Assembly (NCBI GenBank): GCA_964545045.1
Contig: CAZJEN010000010.1
Coordinates: 1-64,000 of the forward strand
Length of the DNA stretch: 64,000 nt
Source: SIG307 sp964545045
GTDB lineage: Bacteria > Bacillota > Clostridia > Lachnospirales > Lachnospiraceae
Reading direction: 5' to 3'
Positions 15,105-25,073 of the stretch are shown here, piece by piece. The position numbers and the translations under genes are program-made. The notes under the pieces are model-generated. The model searched no databases. It was not told the DNA's origin and saw only the letters and a program-made list of their open reading frames with translations. Positions within the stretch are counted from its first letter, which is position 1; each line of letters begins with the position of its first letter.

Positions 15105-16895
15105 CTACGCCGTATATTTGCCCGCCTGGGCGTACCACATCTCGGCATACTGCCCGTTTTTAGCCAGCAGTTCCTCATGGGTACCTTCCTCAATAATCCG
15201 GCCCTTTTCAAGCATCAGGATACGATCCGCATCCCTGGTGGTGGACAAACGGTGGGAAATATAAAATACGGTCTTTCCTTCCGCCGCCTCATGCATGGCC
15301 TTGTTTAAGTTGTACTCCGCAATCGGATCCAGTGCCGAGGACGGTTCATCCATAATGAGGATATCCGCATTCCGGTAAAAGGCTCTGGCAATGGCCACCT
15401 TCTGGCTCTCCCCGCCGGAGAGGTTCACACCCTTTTCATCAAACTCCGTGGTAAGTCCCGTAGCCAACCCCTTCGGCAGGGTTTCAATCCGGTCTCCGAA
15501 CCCACTCTTACAAAGTGCCTCGGTTACTGCCGCTTCTTCGGCAGCCCCGTCGCCCACATCTTCCAATACCACGTTTTCCAAAAGGGTTGCACCGTACATC
15601 TTAAAGTCCTGGAATACCACGCCCACACGATTTCTGTAATCGGAAAGCACATACTCTTTAATATCCTTTCCGTGATAGGACACCGTACCGGCACTCGGGT
15701 CATACAAACGCATCAAAAGCTTGATTAACGTCGTCTTTCCGGCACCGTTATAACCGACAATTGCCACGCGCTCGCCAGGCTCTACCTTCAGACTGATGTC
15801 ATGTAAAATCTCTTCGGACTCCTCCGTATAACGGAAGGACACGTTTTTCAGTTCTAAAGCGCCCGTTCCTACCGGGACCTCTTCACCTACCCCCTGCTTC
15901 ATTTCCGGTTCATAGGCAAGGAACTTTCTGATTTTTTCTATGTACAGGCTGTTTTCATTGGCTGCCGGTGCGATTTCCGCAATACCGCGCATACCGCGAC
16001 GAAGACGTCCGGTCTGGTTAAACAGTACCACCGCATTGCTGTAGTCGATGGTATGGAATACCGCTGCCTGGAAAATCAAATAGGCTACATACAAACCATC
16101 CGTAATAAAGTCTCCCGCACAATAGAACCGCGCAAAGGACAAGCCGATACGTTTCTTTGCTACTGCCTTCTGCTCCGCCACAATGGCATCGTTAGCCTCT
16201 ACAAAATCCTCCTTTAAAATCTTTGCCACATCCTTATTGAGACGCAACTCCTTGGCATAGTCGTTCAGGTAGAACACACGGCTCGCATAATTCCGCTTAC
16301 GTTCCCACGGATTCACCTTCATCCGCACATCGTAGTTCAGCTTGTTTAGCTTCTTCGCCAAAAAGAAGGATGCCACAAAGGATACCGATACAAATAAAAT
16401 TCCGACGGAATCCGTCAGGATAAAAAACACACCGGTGCTGATTAAGATGGTAATACTCTGCATCGTATTGTTTAAAAACGCCAAGAAACGGTCAATGGCA
16501 GCCTCCGACTCCGACACCGCCAGTACAAACTCGTTGTAATACTTCGGATTGTCATAGCAGGACAAATCAAGCTCTGCTGCCTTTTCGTACATCTGCTCCT
16601 TTAATGCCTTATAAAGCTTCGGCTTTGCCCGGTACACCATGGCATGCTGATAATATCCGTCCGGAATCACCACCAGCATCTGAAGTAACAAAAATCCTCC
16701 CACAACTAAAAGTGCCTTCCAAAACGGTTCTCCGTACTCCGCACACTTTAATACATACTGGATGCAAATGGTATGCTCGATAAAAATCATAATCTGCAAC
16801 CGGAATCCGTCATACAGATGATACAGCATAAAGCCCGGTGCCGTCTTAAAACACAATTTCCACATAAACCAGAGATTACTGCATACTTTTTTCAT
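15105..16895 (-). CDS. ABC exporter half-transporter, second subunit
   Basis: This 596-residue fusion has an N-terminal six-helix permease (about residues 20-320) and a C-terminal ATPase. The ATPase shows Walker A GYNGAGKTTLIKL, signature LSGGESQKVAIARAF, Walker B ILIMDEPSSALD with the catalytic Glu, and the H-loop ISHRLS. Both half-transporters here have Glu in Walker B, so neither site is obviously degenerate. The ATG overlaps the stop of the preceding ABC gene (TAATG), which indicates a heterodimer translated together. The substrate is unknown; antimicrobial peptide or drug export is plausible given the divergent VanRS-like regulatory pair. Confidence 0.85.
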   Translation of the reverse strand: MKKVCSNLWFMWKLCFKTAPGFMLYHLYDGFRLQIMIFIEHTICIQYVLKCAEYGEPFWKALLVVGGFLLLQMLVVIPDGYYQHAMVYRAKPKLYKALKEQMYEKAAELDLSCYDNPKYYNEFVLAVSESEAAIDRFLAFLNNTMQSITILISTGVFFILTDSVGILFVSVSFVASFFLAKKLNKLNYDVRMKVNPWERKRNYASRVFYLNDYAKELRLNKDVAKILKEDFVEANDAIVAEQKAVAKKRIGLSFARFYCAGDFITDGLYVAYLIFQAAVFHTIDYSNAVVLFNQTGRLRRGMRGIAEIAPAANENSLYIEKIRKFLAYEPEMKQGVGEEVPVGTGALELKNVSFRYTEESEEILHDISLKVEPGERVAIVGYNGAGKTTLIKLLMRLYDPSAGTVSYHGKDIKEYVLSDYRNRVGVVFQDFKMYGATLLENVVLEDVGDGAAEEAAVTEALCKSGFGDRIETLPKGLATGLTTEFDEKGVNLSGGESQKVAIARAFYRNADILIMDEPSSALDPIAEYNLNKAMHEAAEGKTVFYISHRLSTTRDADRILMLEKGRIIEEGTHEELLAKNGQYAEMWYAQAGKYTA

Positions 16896-18751
16896 TACTC
16901 AGCCACCTCCTTATCCGCAGCAAAGAGGCTTCCCTCCAAGGAGGTCCGGTCCGTTGCCAGATAGTTTACCGCCTGCTTTTCATACATATCCGCATAAGCC
17001 CCGTGATTTGCCATCAGTTTCTTATGGGAGCCCTGCTCGATAATGGTTCCGTTTTCCAACATAAATACCCAGTCCGCATTCTGTACGGAAGACAAACGAT
17101 GGGAAATAAACAGCATCGTCTTGTCCTGTCCGTCCTTTAAAATGCTTTCGAATAACTTGTATTCCGCAATTGGGTCCAAGGCCGACGACGGTTCATCAAA
17201 AATCTTCACCGGACGTTTCTGTACAAAGGCTCTCGCCACTACGATTTTCTGGTACTCGCCACCGGATAATACCGCACCGTCTTCCGCAAATTCCTTCGTA
17301 AGAGTGGTGTAAATACCCTTCGGCAGACTCTGCACCTTCTCATAAACTCCCGCAAGCTTTAATGCACGGATTGCTTCCGCCTCATCTTCCGGCGTTGCCT
17401 TTCGCATCAGTACATTTTCCAGTACCGACATAGAGAAAATCTGATAATCCTGAAAAGCTCCCGCAAACAAGGCACGATATCTCTGAAGCTCATACTCCTT
17501 GATATTTCTTCCGTTTAAGAAAATCTCACCGGAGGTCGGGTCGTAAAAACGCATCAAAAGCTTGATAATGGTAGACTTTCCGGCACCGTTATGTCCCACC
17601 AGCGCATAGGTTTTTCCGCCCCGCAGTTCAAAGGACAAATTCCGAATAACCTCCTCATCCTTATAAGAGAAGCACACATTACGGAACTCAATGCTGTGAA
17701 TGGTATCTCCCGGGTCGTCTCCCGGATAATCCTCCGGAATTTTTTCCTCATACTCCAAAAAATTCCGCAAATTGTCCACAAACAAACCGTTCTTAAAGCC
17801 TGCCGCCAAATAGTCCGTAAACCCGATTAATATCCAGGTACAAGATACCATCATACTGGTTAACACCGCCAGCTTTGCAAGGCTCATACTATCATTCACC
17901 AAAGTACGGTACGCGCCGTAAATCAACACGCCCTCAAAAATAAAGGAAAAAGTAAACTGGACATAAAACCAATGAAGCACCACCGCCTTTGCGGAATACT
18001 TCTTCGTTACATCTACAACACCCTTGATGGCCTCCCTGTAATCTCTCCGCATCAAAGAAAACACATTGGTCAGACGCACTTCCTTTGCATATTCTGCCAG
18101 ATACATCACGCGGTTCACATAGGCCGTTCTGCGGTTATGAGGTGCCATAGCCTTATTCCGGTTAAAATCAATCTGCCCCAGCTTTCGGTTAAACACAAAG
18201 TTACCGAGAATCGGAAAAACAACAAACAGCACCGACCATTGATCGATATCATACATCAGATAAAAACCTAACACCGCCGCAATACTTCCGAACAGCACAC
18301 CCCAGAGATTTGAAATCGTCTCAATCAGCTTATCCGCCGCGCCCTCCGTTGCCAGAGTATACTTGTTATAAAACTCACTGTCCTCGAAACAGGAAAGTTC
18401 CACATTGGTGGACTTCTCAAACAGGCGCAGGTTCAGCTTCTTGTACACCTTTGCAGTGGCAATGGGCCATACCTTTCCTTCCAGATATTGGTTATACAGT
18501 GTCATAGACGCAAACACCGTCACTGTTACCCCAAGGAAAATAAAAATCGACGTTACTTCTTGCTCGGTTTCCATGGCATTGATGACATACCGCATAAAAA
18601 ACGCACTGTAAAACAGCCATTCAAAATACCCCAGAACTCTTGCCACCGCCATATGTATCACCAGCTCCGGCGCAATCTGCCAGCCCAGTTTTAGTGCATA
18701 CAGATTGTTTTTCAGTGCTCTGGTCCGATTCCTTTCTTTCTTCTTTTTCAT
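16895..18751 (-). CDS. ABC exporter half-transporter, first subunit
   Basis: This 618-residue fusion has a permease half followed by an ATPase with Walker A GHNGAGKSTIIKLLM, signature LSGGEYQKIVVARAF, Walker B VKIFDEPSSALDP and H-loop ISHRLS. The N-terminus is very basic (MKKKKERNRTRALKNN) before the first membrane helix. The ATG at 18751 is chosen because GAGGAGTAAAGGG precedes it. It is the promoter-proximal gene of a two-gene operon driven by a consensus promoter at 18888-18916, and its partner overlaps it by one base. It most likely forms a heterodimeric exporter with that partner in the cytoplasmic membrane. Confidence 0.85.
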   Translation of the reverse strand: MKKKKERNRTRALKNNLYALKLGWQIAPELVIHMAVARVLGYFEWLFYSAFFMRYVINAMETEQEVTSIFIFLGVTVTVFASMTLYNQYLEGKVWPIATAKVYKKLNLRLFEKSTNVELSCFEDSEFYNKYTLATEGAADKLIETISNLWGVLFGSIAAVLGFYLMYDIDQWSVLFVVFPILGNFVFNRKLGQIDFNRNKAMAPHNRRTAYVNRVMYLAEYAKEVRLTNVFSLMRRDYREAIKGVVDVTKKYSAKAVVLHWFYVQFTFSFIFEGVLIYGAYRTLVNDSMSLAKLAVLTSMMVSCTWILIGFTDYLAAGFKNGLFVDNLRNFLEYEEKIPEDYPGDDPGDTIHSIEFRNVCFSYKDEEVIRNLSFELRGGKTYALVGHNGAGKSTIIKLLMRFYDPTSGEIFLNGRNIKEYELQRYRALFAGAFQDYQIFSMSVLENVLMRKATPEDEAEAIRALKLAGVYEKVQSLPKGIYTTLTKEFAEDGAVLSGGEYQKIVVARAFVQKRPVKIFDEPSSALDPIAEYKLFESILKDGQDKTMLFISHRLSSVQNADWVFMLENGTIIEQGSHKKLMANHGAYADMYEKQAVNYLATDRTSLEGSLFAADKEVAE

Positions 18752-18887
18752 CCCTTTACTCCTCTCAACATAAAACAACAGGTTCTTTTCGCAAAGCAAA
18801 CGTGCTCTCCTTTGCAAAAATCATACCATGTTCCCCCGAACACATACTTGACTTTTTGAATACATCGTAAAAAGATGCATTTTGTCC

Positions 18888-18916
18888 ACTATAGCACCAC
18901 AAATCCCACATGTCAA
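18888..18916 (-). promoter_or_regulatory. Sigma-A promoter of the ABC exporter operon
   Basis: On the minus strand TTGACA (18916-18911), a 17-base spacer and TATAGT (18893-18888) form a near-perfect promoter. A GAGAAATTC/AAAATTCTC inverted repeat at 18928-18960 lies directly upstream and may hold an activator site. The transcript leader is about 130 bases. Confidence 0.75.
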
Positions 18917-19000
18917 TTATAAAAAATGAGAAATTCTTCCTAATAATATGAAAAATTCTCAATTTTTCTCTGTCGATACTCAGCAAAAGCTGTCGAATCC

Positions 19001-19054
19001 TAAGAAATCTTTAAGAAATCAAGTACTGATTTTTTCATTTATGTGTGGTAATAT
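19001..19054 (+). promoter_or_regulatory. Two-component promoter with 11-bp-period direct repeat
   Basis: TAAGAAATC occurs at 19001-19009 and again at 19012-19020, exactly 11 bases apart, the spacing at which OmpR/PhoB-type regulators bind as tandem dimers. A TAATAT box lies at 19049-19054 with no good -35. This suggests activation by a regulator bound at the repeat, most simply autoregulation by the adjacent response regulator. Confidence 0.5.
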
Positions 19055-19112
19055 AGTCATAGTATCGAAAGATGCTTTCGGAGGAGAAATCAAGCAGGAA
19101 CGGAGGAGTTTC

Positions 19113-19814
19113 ATGTACCAGATTTTAGTTTGCGACGACGATAAGGAAATTGTAGAGGCTATCCGCATTTATTTGTCCGGAGAAGGGTATCAGGTAATTG
19201 CCGCCTACAACGGCAGAGAAGCACTGGAGGCGGTTCATAAAGAGGTCCCGCACCTTGCCATTCTTGATATTATGATGCCGGAAATGGACGGATTGCGTCT
19301 TACCGGAAAGCTTCGCGAGGAAGGCTATGCTTTTCCGATTCTTTTTTTAAGCGCAAAAACCGAAGACACCGACAAAATTCTGGGACTTAACATCGGTGCG
19401 GATGATTATATTACCAAACCGTTCCGCCCGTTAGAGCTGGTAGCCCGGGTAAAATCCGCCCTTCGCCGTTACACCACCTTCGGAAGTCTTCCCGAGGAAC
19501 AAACCGCGCAATGCTATACCATCGGCGGTCTGAAAATAAACGATGATACAAAAGAAGTAACCTTAGACGGAGAACCGGTACGTCTCACCCCTACGGAATA
19601 TGCCATGCTCCTTCTTTTAGTACAAAACAAAGGCAAGGTATTCTCCACCGAGCAAATATTCTCCGCTGTTTGGAACGAGCCTTCCTACGGCGCGGACAAT
19701 ATTGTTGCGGTACATATCCGCCATATTCGCGAAAAAATCGAAATTAATCCGAAAGAGCCGCGTTACTTAAAAGTAGTCTGGGGATTAGGCTACAAAGTAG
19801 ACTGGCAGGGCTAG
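19113..19814 (+). CDS. OmpR/PhoB-family response regulator (VanR-like)
   Basis: This 233-residue protein has a receiver domain with the acidic pocket CDDD (residues 7-10), phosphoacceptor Asp52 in LAILDIMMPEMDG, a Ser in LFLSAKTED and Lys in ITKPFRPLEL. A winged-helix DNA-binding domain follows from about 130 (VRLTPTEYAMLLLL, then NIVAVHIRHIREKIE). Its start is set by GGAGG six bases upstream. The histidine kinase gene follows 15 bases downstream. It is divergent from the ABC exporter operon, the usual arrangement when a system controls its own exporter. Confidence 0.9.
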   Translation: MYQILVCDDDKEIVEAIRIYLSGEGYQVIAAYNGREALEAVHKEVPHLAILDIMMPEMDGLRLTGKLREEGYAFPILFLSAKTEDTDKILGLNIGADDYITKPFRPLELVARVKSALRRYTTFGSLPEEQTAQCYTIGGLKINDDTKEVTLDGEPVRLTPTEYAMLLLLVQNKGKVFSTEQIFSAVWNEPSYGADNIVAVHIRHIREKIEINPKEPRYLKVVWGLGYKVDWQG

Positions 19815-19829
19815 CGGAAAGGAGTTCTT

Positions 19830-22256
19830 ATGAAACGTATTATCTATTCGGGAATTACCAAAATCATACTGGCCTTTACACTTATCTTCTGTTGTTGTGT
19901 AGCTGTGCATTACGGTTTTCTTACCTTGCGTGCACCACTTCTTTTCGGAAATGCAGACACCGTCTACGAAACAAAACAGTACTCCGAGCTTTTTTCCAAA
20001 TATGTGGAACGAACCGCTGTCTATGTACGTTACCGTGAGGACGGTTACAAGTTAAGCACCGTGGATCTTGATTCGGAACTGGCACTCCTGCTTAACGGTG
20101 AAGTCACCGACGAGGATTTGGAAAGCGCTTTATTTAATGTGTACGAACCAAGCGAAACCGCCTTTTATTACTACCATGCCAAGCTGAACGAAGAGCCGAC
20201 CAATTACCAGTATTACGTTAAAAATACCGAAACAGGCGAAGTTTATGCTTCTGCGGATTTTGAACGCTATGCCAACGAAAAAAGCGGTAGTCTGGAAGCC
20301 TTTCTCAACTCCGGAATTATCAACGAAAATATTTACTTAATCTTAAACACGGCAAATAACCGTACCATGACCGGTGGTGGAAATACCGATGTTTTAAATC
20401 GTTCCAACCTTCTTTGGTCCATGGATTTTTTGCGTCGTCCGCTTTCCGAAATGGCCGAGGACCTTCATTACGACTACAATTACCATATTTCGGACGATTC
20501 TGCCCATACAAACGACAGGGATCATTTGGAAGCCATTTCTAATTCCGAAAGTTTACCGTCTTCCTCATCAAAATCCGGACACAGCGGAGAAATCAGAGTG
20601 GAAGAAGGAGAAATGCGGGTAGAAATCCTATCTCCGGAAGACTTTGCACAGCGTTTTTCCGAAGCCGACGGTGTTCCTTCCTCCGAGTTTTTACCTCCGG
20701 AGTTTCCCAACGGAACCTATCTTCTGTATGCATTTGTAGCGGAGAATTGGGTTGAGGACGACTTCACGGCACTTTCACAAAATTTTGCCACTTCCAAAGA
20801 CGATTTTGGCAACGGACTTCAATCCACCGTCTTTTACACATTGTTTTCTATCTTTTTATTTATCATATGCAATGTATTGTCGGGCAGACGCGGCTCCGAA
20901 GACGGTATCCACCTGCATTTTTACGACCGTCTTTTTGCCGAAATCATTCTCCTGGCATTAATCGGGTGGTTTATATTCCCGTTTTTCATGTGGCACATCG
21001 TTTCAAACCGTTACTGGGAAACCTCTCTCTCCGCTTTTATAACCGACTATTCCAGTTACAGCCAATGGGTTCCTTTTTTCCACGGATGCATGATTTTGTT
21101 CCTGTTTGTATCGGGAATTTTATACTTCAGCCTTATCCGTAGAATCAAAGCAAAAACCTTCTTAAGCAGTTCCTTACTGGGACGTTTTGTATTCCTTCCT
21201 CTTAAGAAACTGTTTGGCTATATCGGTTCCAACCTAAAGGAATTTTATCAACACCTTCCTTCTCTCGGAAAAACTTTTCTATACTTGGGTGGTGGAATTC
21301 TCTGGCTTACTGTATCGATTGTTCTTTTTCTTTTGGACCAACCGATACCGGCTCTTGTAATTTTGCTTCTGGGTGCCTTGTTTTGTGCAATCATTTGTCT
21401 CAGAAATATGTTGGATCGCGCACGCATTTCCGAAAGTACCGCCCAGATGTCCGTAGGAAACCTTTCCATCCGGATTCCTACAGATTCCATGCTTCCGTCC
21501 AACAAGAACCTATCAGAGAATATCAATCAGATTTGTGACGGACTGAATTCCGCCGTAAAGGAGCAAACAAAGAGTGAGCGTATGAAAACGGAACTCATTA
21601 CTAATGTGTCCCATGATATCAAAACACCGCTCACATCCATCATTAACTATATTGAACTAATCAAAAACGAATTACCGCAGGAAGGCGAAATTGCCGGATA
21701 TGCAGAAATTCTTTCCCAAAAATCCTGGCGATTAAAGGCCCTCATCGATGACTTGGTAGAAGCCTCCAAGGCAGCCTCCGGCACCATGAAGCTGGAACCG
21801 ATTCGTTTCAATGCGGTAGAACTTCTGCGTCAGGCCGTAGGCGATTTCGAAGAACGTTTGACTGAACAGAATCTGGCGCTTTGTATGGAACTTCCGGAAA
21901 CGCCGGTGAACGTTCTTGCGGACGGTGCCTGCACCCACCGCATTATCGAGAATATGCTGTCCAACGTATGTAAATACGCTCTTTCCGGCACCAGAGTATT
22001 TATTTCTTTGGATTTACCGGAGGATACCGGACTTGCACTGCTTACCGTAAAGAACACTTCGGCATCGGTTCTTACAAAAACGCCGGAGGAGCTCCTGACC
22101 CGTTTCTCCCGAGGAAACGACGACCGCTCCGGCGAGGGCAGCGGCCTCGGACTCTCCATCGCCGAGAGCCTGGCCGAACTGCAGGGTGGCAGCTTCTACG
22201 TGGAAATCGACGGCGACCTGTTCAAAGCCAAGCTCACCATACCGTTGGCGAAGTAA
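19830..22256 (+). CDS. Membrane sensor histidine kinase
   Basis: This 808-residue sensor is long for its class. A first membrane helix at about residues 8-30 is followed by an extracellular domain of roughly 300 residues. Then come several more membrane helices between about 330 and 530. The cytoplasmic part has the H-box NVSHDIKTPLTSIINYIELI with His595, an N-box near ENMLSNVCKYAL, and the ATP-lid motif GEGSGLGLSIAESLAEL near 770. The multi-helix membrane part resembles VanS-like kinases of Lachnospiraceae that sit beside peptide exporters. The signal is unknown. It is cotranscribed with the response regulator. Confidence 0.85.
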   Translation: MKRIIYSGITKIILAFTLIFCCCVAVHYGFLTLRAPLLFGNADTVYETKQYSELFSKYVERTAVYVRYREDGYKLSTVDLDSELALLLNGEVTDEDLESALFNVYEPSETAFYYYHAKLNEEPTNYQYYVKNTETGEVYASADFERYANEKSGSLEAFLNSGIINENIYLILNTANNRTMTGGGNTDVLNRSNLLWSMDFLRRPLSEMAEDLHYDYNYHISDDSAHTNDRDHLEAISNSESLPSSSSKSGHSGEIRVEEGEMRVEILSPEDFAQRFSEADGVPSSEFLPPEFPNGTYLLYAFVAENWVEDDFTALSQNFATSKDDFGNGLQSTVFYTLFSIFLFIICNVLSGRRGSEDGIHLHFYDRLFAEIILLALIGWFIFPFFMWHIVSNRYWETSLSAFITDYSSYSQWVPFFHGCMILFLFVSGILYFSLIRRIKAKTFLSSSLLGRFVFLPLKKLFGYIGSNLKEFYQHLPSLGKTFLYLGGGILWLTVSIVLFLLDQPIPALVILLLGALFCAIICLRNMLDRARISESTAQMSVGNLSIRIPTDSMLPSNKNLSENINQICDGLNSAVKEQTKSERMKTELITNVSHDIKTPLTSIINYIELIKNELPQEGEIAGYAEILSQKSWRLKALIDDLVEASKAASGTMKLEPIRFNAVELLRQAVGDFEERLTEQNLALCMELPETPVNVLADGACTHRIIENMLSNVCKYALSGTRVFISLDLPEDTGLALLTVKNTSASVLTKTPEELLTRFSRGNDDRSGEGSGLGLSIAESLAELQGGSFYVEIDGDLFKAKLTIPLAK

Positions 22257-22281
22257 TCATATTCTTTCAACTCATAACAAA

Positions 22282-22311
22282 AAGGCTGCACAGCTTCCGC
22301 CGTGCAGCCTT
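22282..22311. terminator. Bidirectional terminator
   Basis: AAGGCTGCAC and GTGCAGCCTT form a perfect 10-base stem between the convergent kinase and potCD genes, with A/T runs on both sides. Confidence 0.8.
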
Positions 22312-22324
22312 ACTTTAATCCTCT

Positions 22325-24229
22325 TTAATTCGCATTACTTGCCGCAATTTTTACCTTACTCCAAAGATTGCCGATAATCTTCTTGGTCTCATCGTTAAAT
22401 ACGAATACCTCATCATTCGGATGGTCGGTTCTCGGAATATAGGCATTGATTCCTGCATAGCTTCCCTCTTCCTCTTCGGAGGATAATGCCTCCACAACCG
22501 CTACATTCGGGGAGGTATAACCTACCCAGTCGGAGTTATCGTAAGCAGCATCGTAACTGCTGATATAGTTCATGAACTCGTGAGCCAGTTCGATGCTCTC
22601 CGCATTCTTCGGAATAACCATGGAATCGTACCAACGGTTGGTTCCTTCCTCCGGCATGTAAAAGCCCATGTTTTCGTTTTCACTCATAATGTAGGTAGCA
22701 TCACCGGAATAGCAAAGTCCCAGTGCCTTTCTGCCCTGCGCCATGTTGTCGATGATTTCATCCGTAACAATCTCCGGCTCCATGGTGGTTACGCACTGTA
22801 CCAGCCAGTCATAGGCTTCCTGAAGCTCCGCTTCGCTTTCCGTATTCATGGAATAACCCAAATCCTTTAAGGCCATCATAAAGGAATCTCGCTCGGAATC
22901 GTATAAGTAAATATCGCCCTTATACTTCTCGTTTAAGAAAATACCGAAGCCCTGTTCTTCCAAATCAGCCTCGTCTACCACCGTCTTGTCGTACACGATA
23001 CCTACCGTACCCCAGAAATAGGATACACAATATTCATCCTCCGGATCAAACGGTTGTCCCATTACCTCCGGATTTAACTCATCCCAACAGGTAAGTAAGG
23101 ACTTGTCCAGTTTCTGAAGATATCCTTCCTCCAACAGACGCTGAATCATATAGTCACTCGGAATAATGATATCATAGGACTCTCCGTTGGTTACCTTAAT
23201 GTACATCTGCTCGTTGGAATCAAAGTTTTCCACGATAACCGTTGCACCGGTCATCTCCTCGAAGGTCGGAATAATCTCCTCACCCATGTACTCGCCCGGA
23301 AGGTAAATATACAAGGTCTGTCCCGCATACGGTAAATCGGAACCCGGGCGCTTTCGGCCGAATACAGCCAAAAGAATAACCGCTGCCGCCACGGCAATCC
23401 CCACAGGCACCAGAACCACCGCTTTTTTCTTACTCATCTCTGCCTTCTTCGGGCGCTTTGCAAGAATTGCCGGTACCACATTAATAATCACAAGTGCCAC
23501 CGTAATAATGAGTACCACCAAGGTAGACACCGCATTAATACTCGGGTTCACACGTTTGCTCATAGTATAAACCATAATACTCAGGTTCTTTACACCACCG
23601 CCGGTAACGAAATAGGAAATAATAAAATCGTCTACCGACATGGTAAATGCAATAAGCGCTCCGGAGAATATGCCCGGTGTAATCTGCGGCACAATGACCT
23701 TCGTCAGTGCCACCCACGGGGTTGCACCTAAATCCATTGCCGCATCCGCCAGATTCGGATCCAAGGAGCGAACCTTCGGCATCACGGAAAGCATGACATA
23801 CGGAATACAGAAAGCAATATGTGCCAAAAGCATGGTAATATAACCGCGCTCAACTTTAAAGGTAATGAACAAAAGCATAAAACCGATAGCGGTTACGATA
23901 TCCGGGTTCATAATCGGGAAGTTATTCACCTGCTCCATGATATCCCGTACAATCTTTTTGGACTTGCTGAGTCCGATGGCCGCAATAGTTCCCGCAATTG
24001 TGGAAATCAGCGTTGCCAAAAGCGCCACGGAAAAAGTCGTATACAGCGCACTCATCATGTCTCTGGATTCCAGCATATGCTGATACCAGCGTAAAGAAAA
24101 GCCGGAAAAACTGGTCAGAGACTTACCCTCATTGAAGGAGAAAATAATCATGTATACAATCGGCAAATAGAAGAACGCAATGGTCAAACCGATTAATACT
24201 TTTCCAAAGGTACGTTTTTCCTTTTTCAT
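22325..24229 (-). CDS. potC: Spermidine/putrescine ABC transporter, PotC-PotD fusion
   Basis: This 634-residue protein combines two subunits. Residues 1 to about 265 are a PotC-type permease with six membrane helices and the EAA-loop AAMDLGATPWVALTKVIVPQ. An extra membrane helix (about 272-292, after RPKKAEMSKKK) crosses outward. Residues from about 305 are a PotD-type binding protein (LYIYLPGEYMGEEIIPTFEE, later GIVYDKTVVDE). The receptor is thus tethered to the pore instead of being lipid-anchored. Such fusions are known in Firmicutes. The start lies four bases after the potB stop with GGAGG inside the end of potB. It works with PotA and PotB to import polyamines. Confidence 0.9.
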   Translation of the reverse strand: MKKEKRTFGKVLIGLTIAFFYLPIVYMIIFSFNEGKSLTSFSGFSLRWYQHMLESRDMMSALYTTFSVALLATLISTIAGTIAAIGLSKSKKIVRDIMEQVNNFPIMNPDIVTAIGFMLLFITFKVERGYITMLLAHIAFCIPYVMLSVMPKVRSLDPNLADAAMDLGATPWVALTKVIVPQITPGIFSGALIAFTMSVDDFIISYFVTGGGVKNLSIMVYTMSKRVNPSINAVSTLVVLIITVALVIINVVPAILAKRPKKAEMSKKKAVVLVPVGIAVAAAVILLAVFGRKRPGSDLPYAGQTLYIYLPGEYMGEEIIPTFEEMTGATVIVENFDSNEQMYIKVTNGESYDIIIPSDYMIQRLLEEGYLQKLDKSLLTCWDELNPEVMGQPFDPEDEYCVSYFWGTVGIVYDKTVVDEADLEEQGFGIFLNEKYKGDIYLYDSERDSFMMALKDLGYSMNTESEAELQEAYDWLVQCVTTMEPEIVTDEIIDNMAQGRKALGLCYSGDATYIMSENENMGFYMPEEGTNRWYDSMVIPKNAESIELAHEFMNYISSYDAAYDNSDWVGYTSPNVAVVEALSSEEEEGSYAGINAYIPRTDHPNDEVFVFNDETKKIIGNLWSKVKIAASNAN

Positions 24230-24233
24230 AAGA

Positions 24234-25073
24234 TTATTCGTCCTCCTTTCCGCCGTTATTGCGCACCTCTACCTTCTTAACCGCCATCATAAGAACCATC
24301 ATAACCACTGCCATAATCATGGAGATGGCACTACCGAAGTTCCATTCACCTACGGTAATGAACTGGTTCTCGATTAAGTTACCGATTAAGAAGTACTGTC
24401 CTCCGCCCAAAAGCTTCGGAATGAAGAATGCACTGATTGCCGGCAAAAATACAAGAGTAATACCGTTGATTACACCCGGCAGGGAAAGAGGAAGGGTTAC
24501 CTTTAAAAAGGTCGCCCGCGGTCTTGCGCCCAAATCCGCACTTGCATTCAACAGTGACTGGTCCATCTTACAAAGGGACGTATTAATCTGTAAAATCATA
24601 AACGGCAGGAAGTTGTATACCATACCTAACAGTACAGAGCCCTCCGTATACAAAAGGCTGACTTCATCAAAGCCGAACAAGCCTAAAATCTGCTGGAATA
24701 AACCGCCGTCGCTGAGTAAACCGATCCATGCGTAGGTTCTAACCAGCATGTTAATCCAGGTCGGCACCGTAATACAAAGTACCAGAATGTTCTGGATATT
24801 TTCCTTGCTGCGGGAAATAAAGTACGCGATCGGATACCCGAGCAAAAGGCAGATAATCGTTGTCTTTACCGCAATTCCGAAGGAACGCCAAAGAATCAGC
24901 AAAAAGTCCGAGTCGGAGAAGAACTTAATGTAATGCTCCAGCGTAAAGGAGAAGGAAATAATGCTGTTACCGTGCTCCGTAAAGGAATAAAGGAACATCA
25001 GAAGAACCGGGAAAATCAGCATCATTACCGCCCATGCAATATAAGGAATCGTTAACTGTGCAAACTTTTTCAT
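24234..25073 (-). CDS. potB: Spermidine/putrescine ABC transporter permease PotB
   Basis: This 279-residue inner-membrane permease has six predicted helices, beginning FAQLTIPYIAWAVMMLIFPV. The EAA-loop that docks on PotA reads ASADLGARPRATFLKVTLPL, followed by PGVINGITLVFLPAISAFFI. It pairs with the PotC half of the fusion protein to form the channel. The ATG overlaps the potA stop (TAATG), showing translational coupling. Its length is normal for PotB. Confidence 0.9.
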   Translation of the reverse strand: MKKFAQLTIPYIAWAVMMLIFPVLLMFLYSFTEHGNSIISFSFTLEHYIKFFSDSDFLLILWRSFGIAVKTTIICLLLGYPIAYFISRSKENIQNILVLCITVPTWINMLVRTYAWIGLLSDGGLFQQILGLFGFDEVSLLYTEGSVLLGMVYNFLPFMILQINTSLCKMDQSLLNASADLGARPRATFLKVTLPLSLPGVINGITLVFLPAISAFFIPKLLGGGQYFLIGNLIENQFITVGEWNFGSAISMIMAVVMMVLMMAVKKVEVRNNGGKEDE

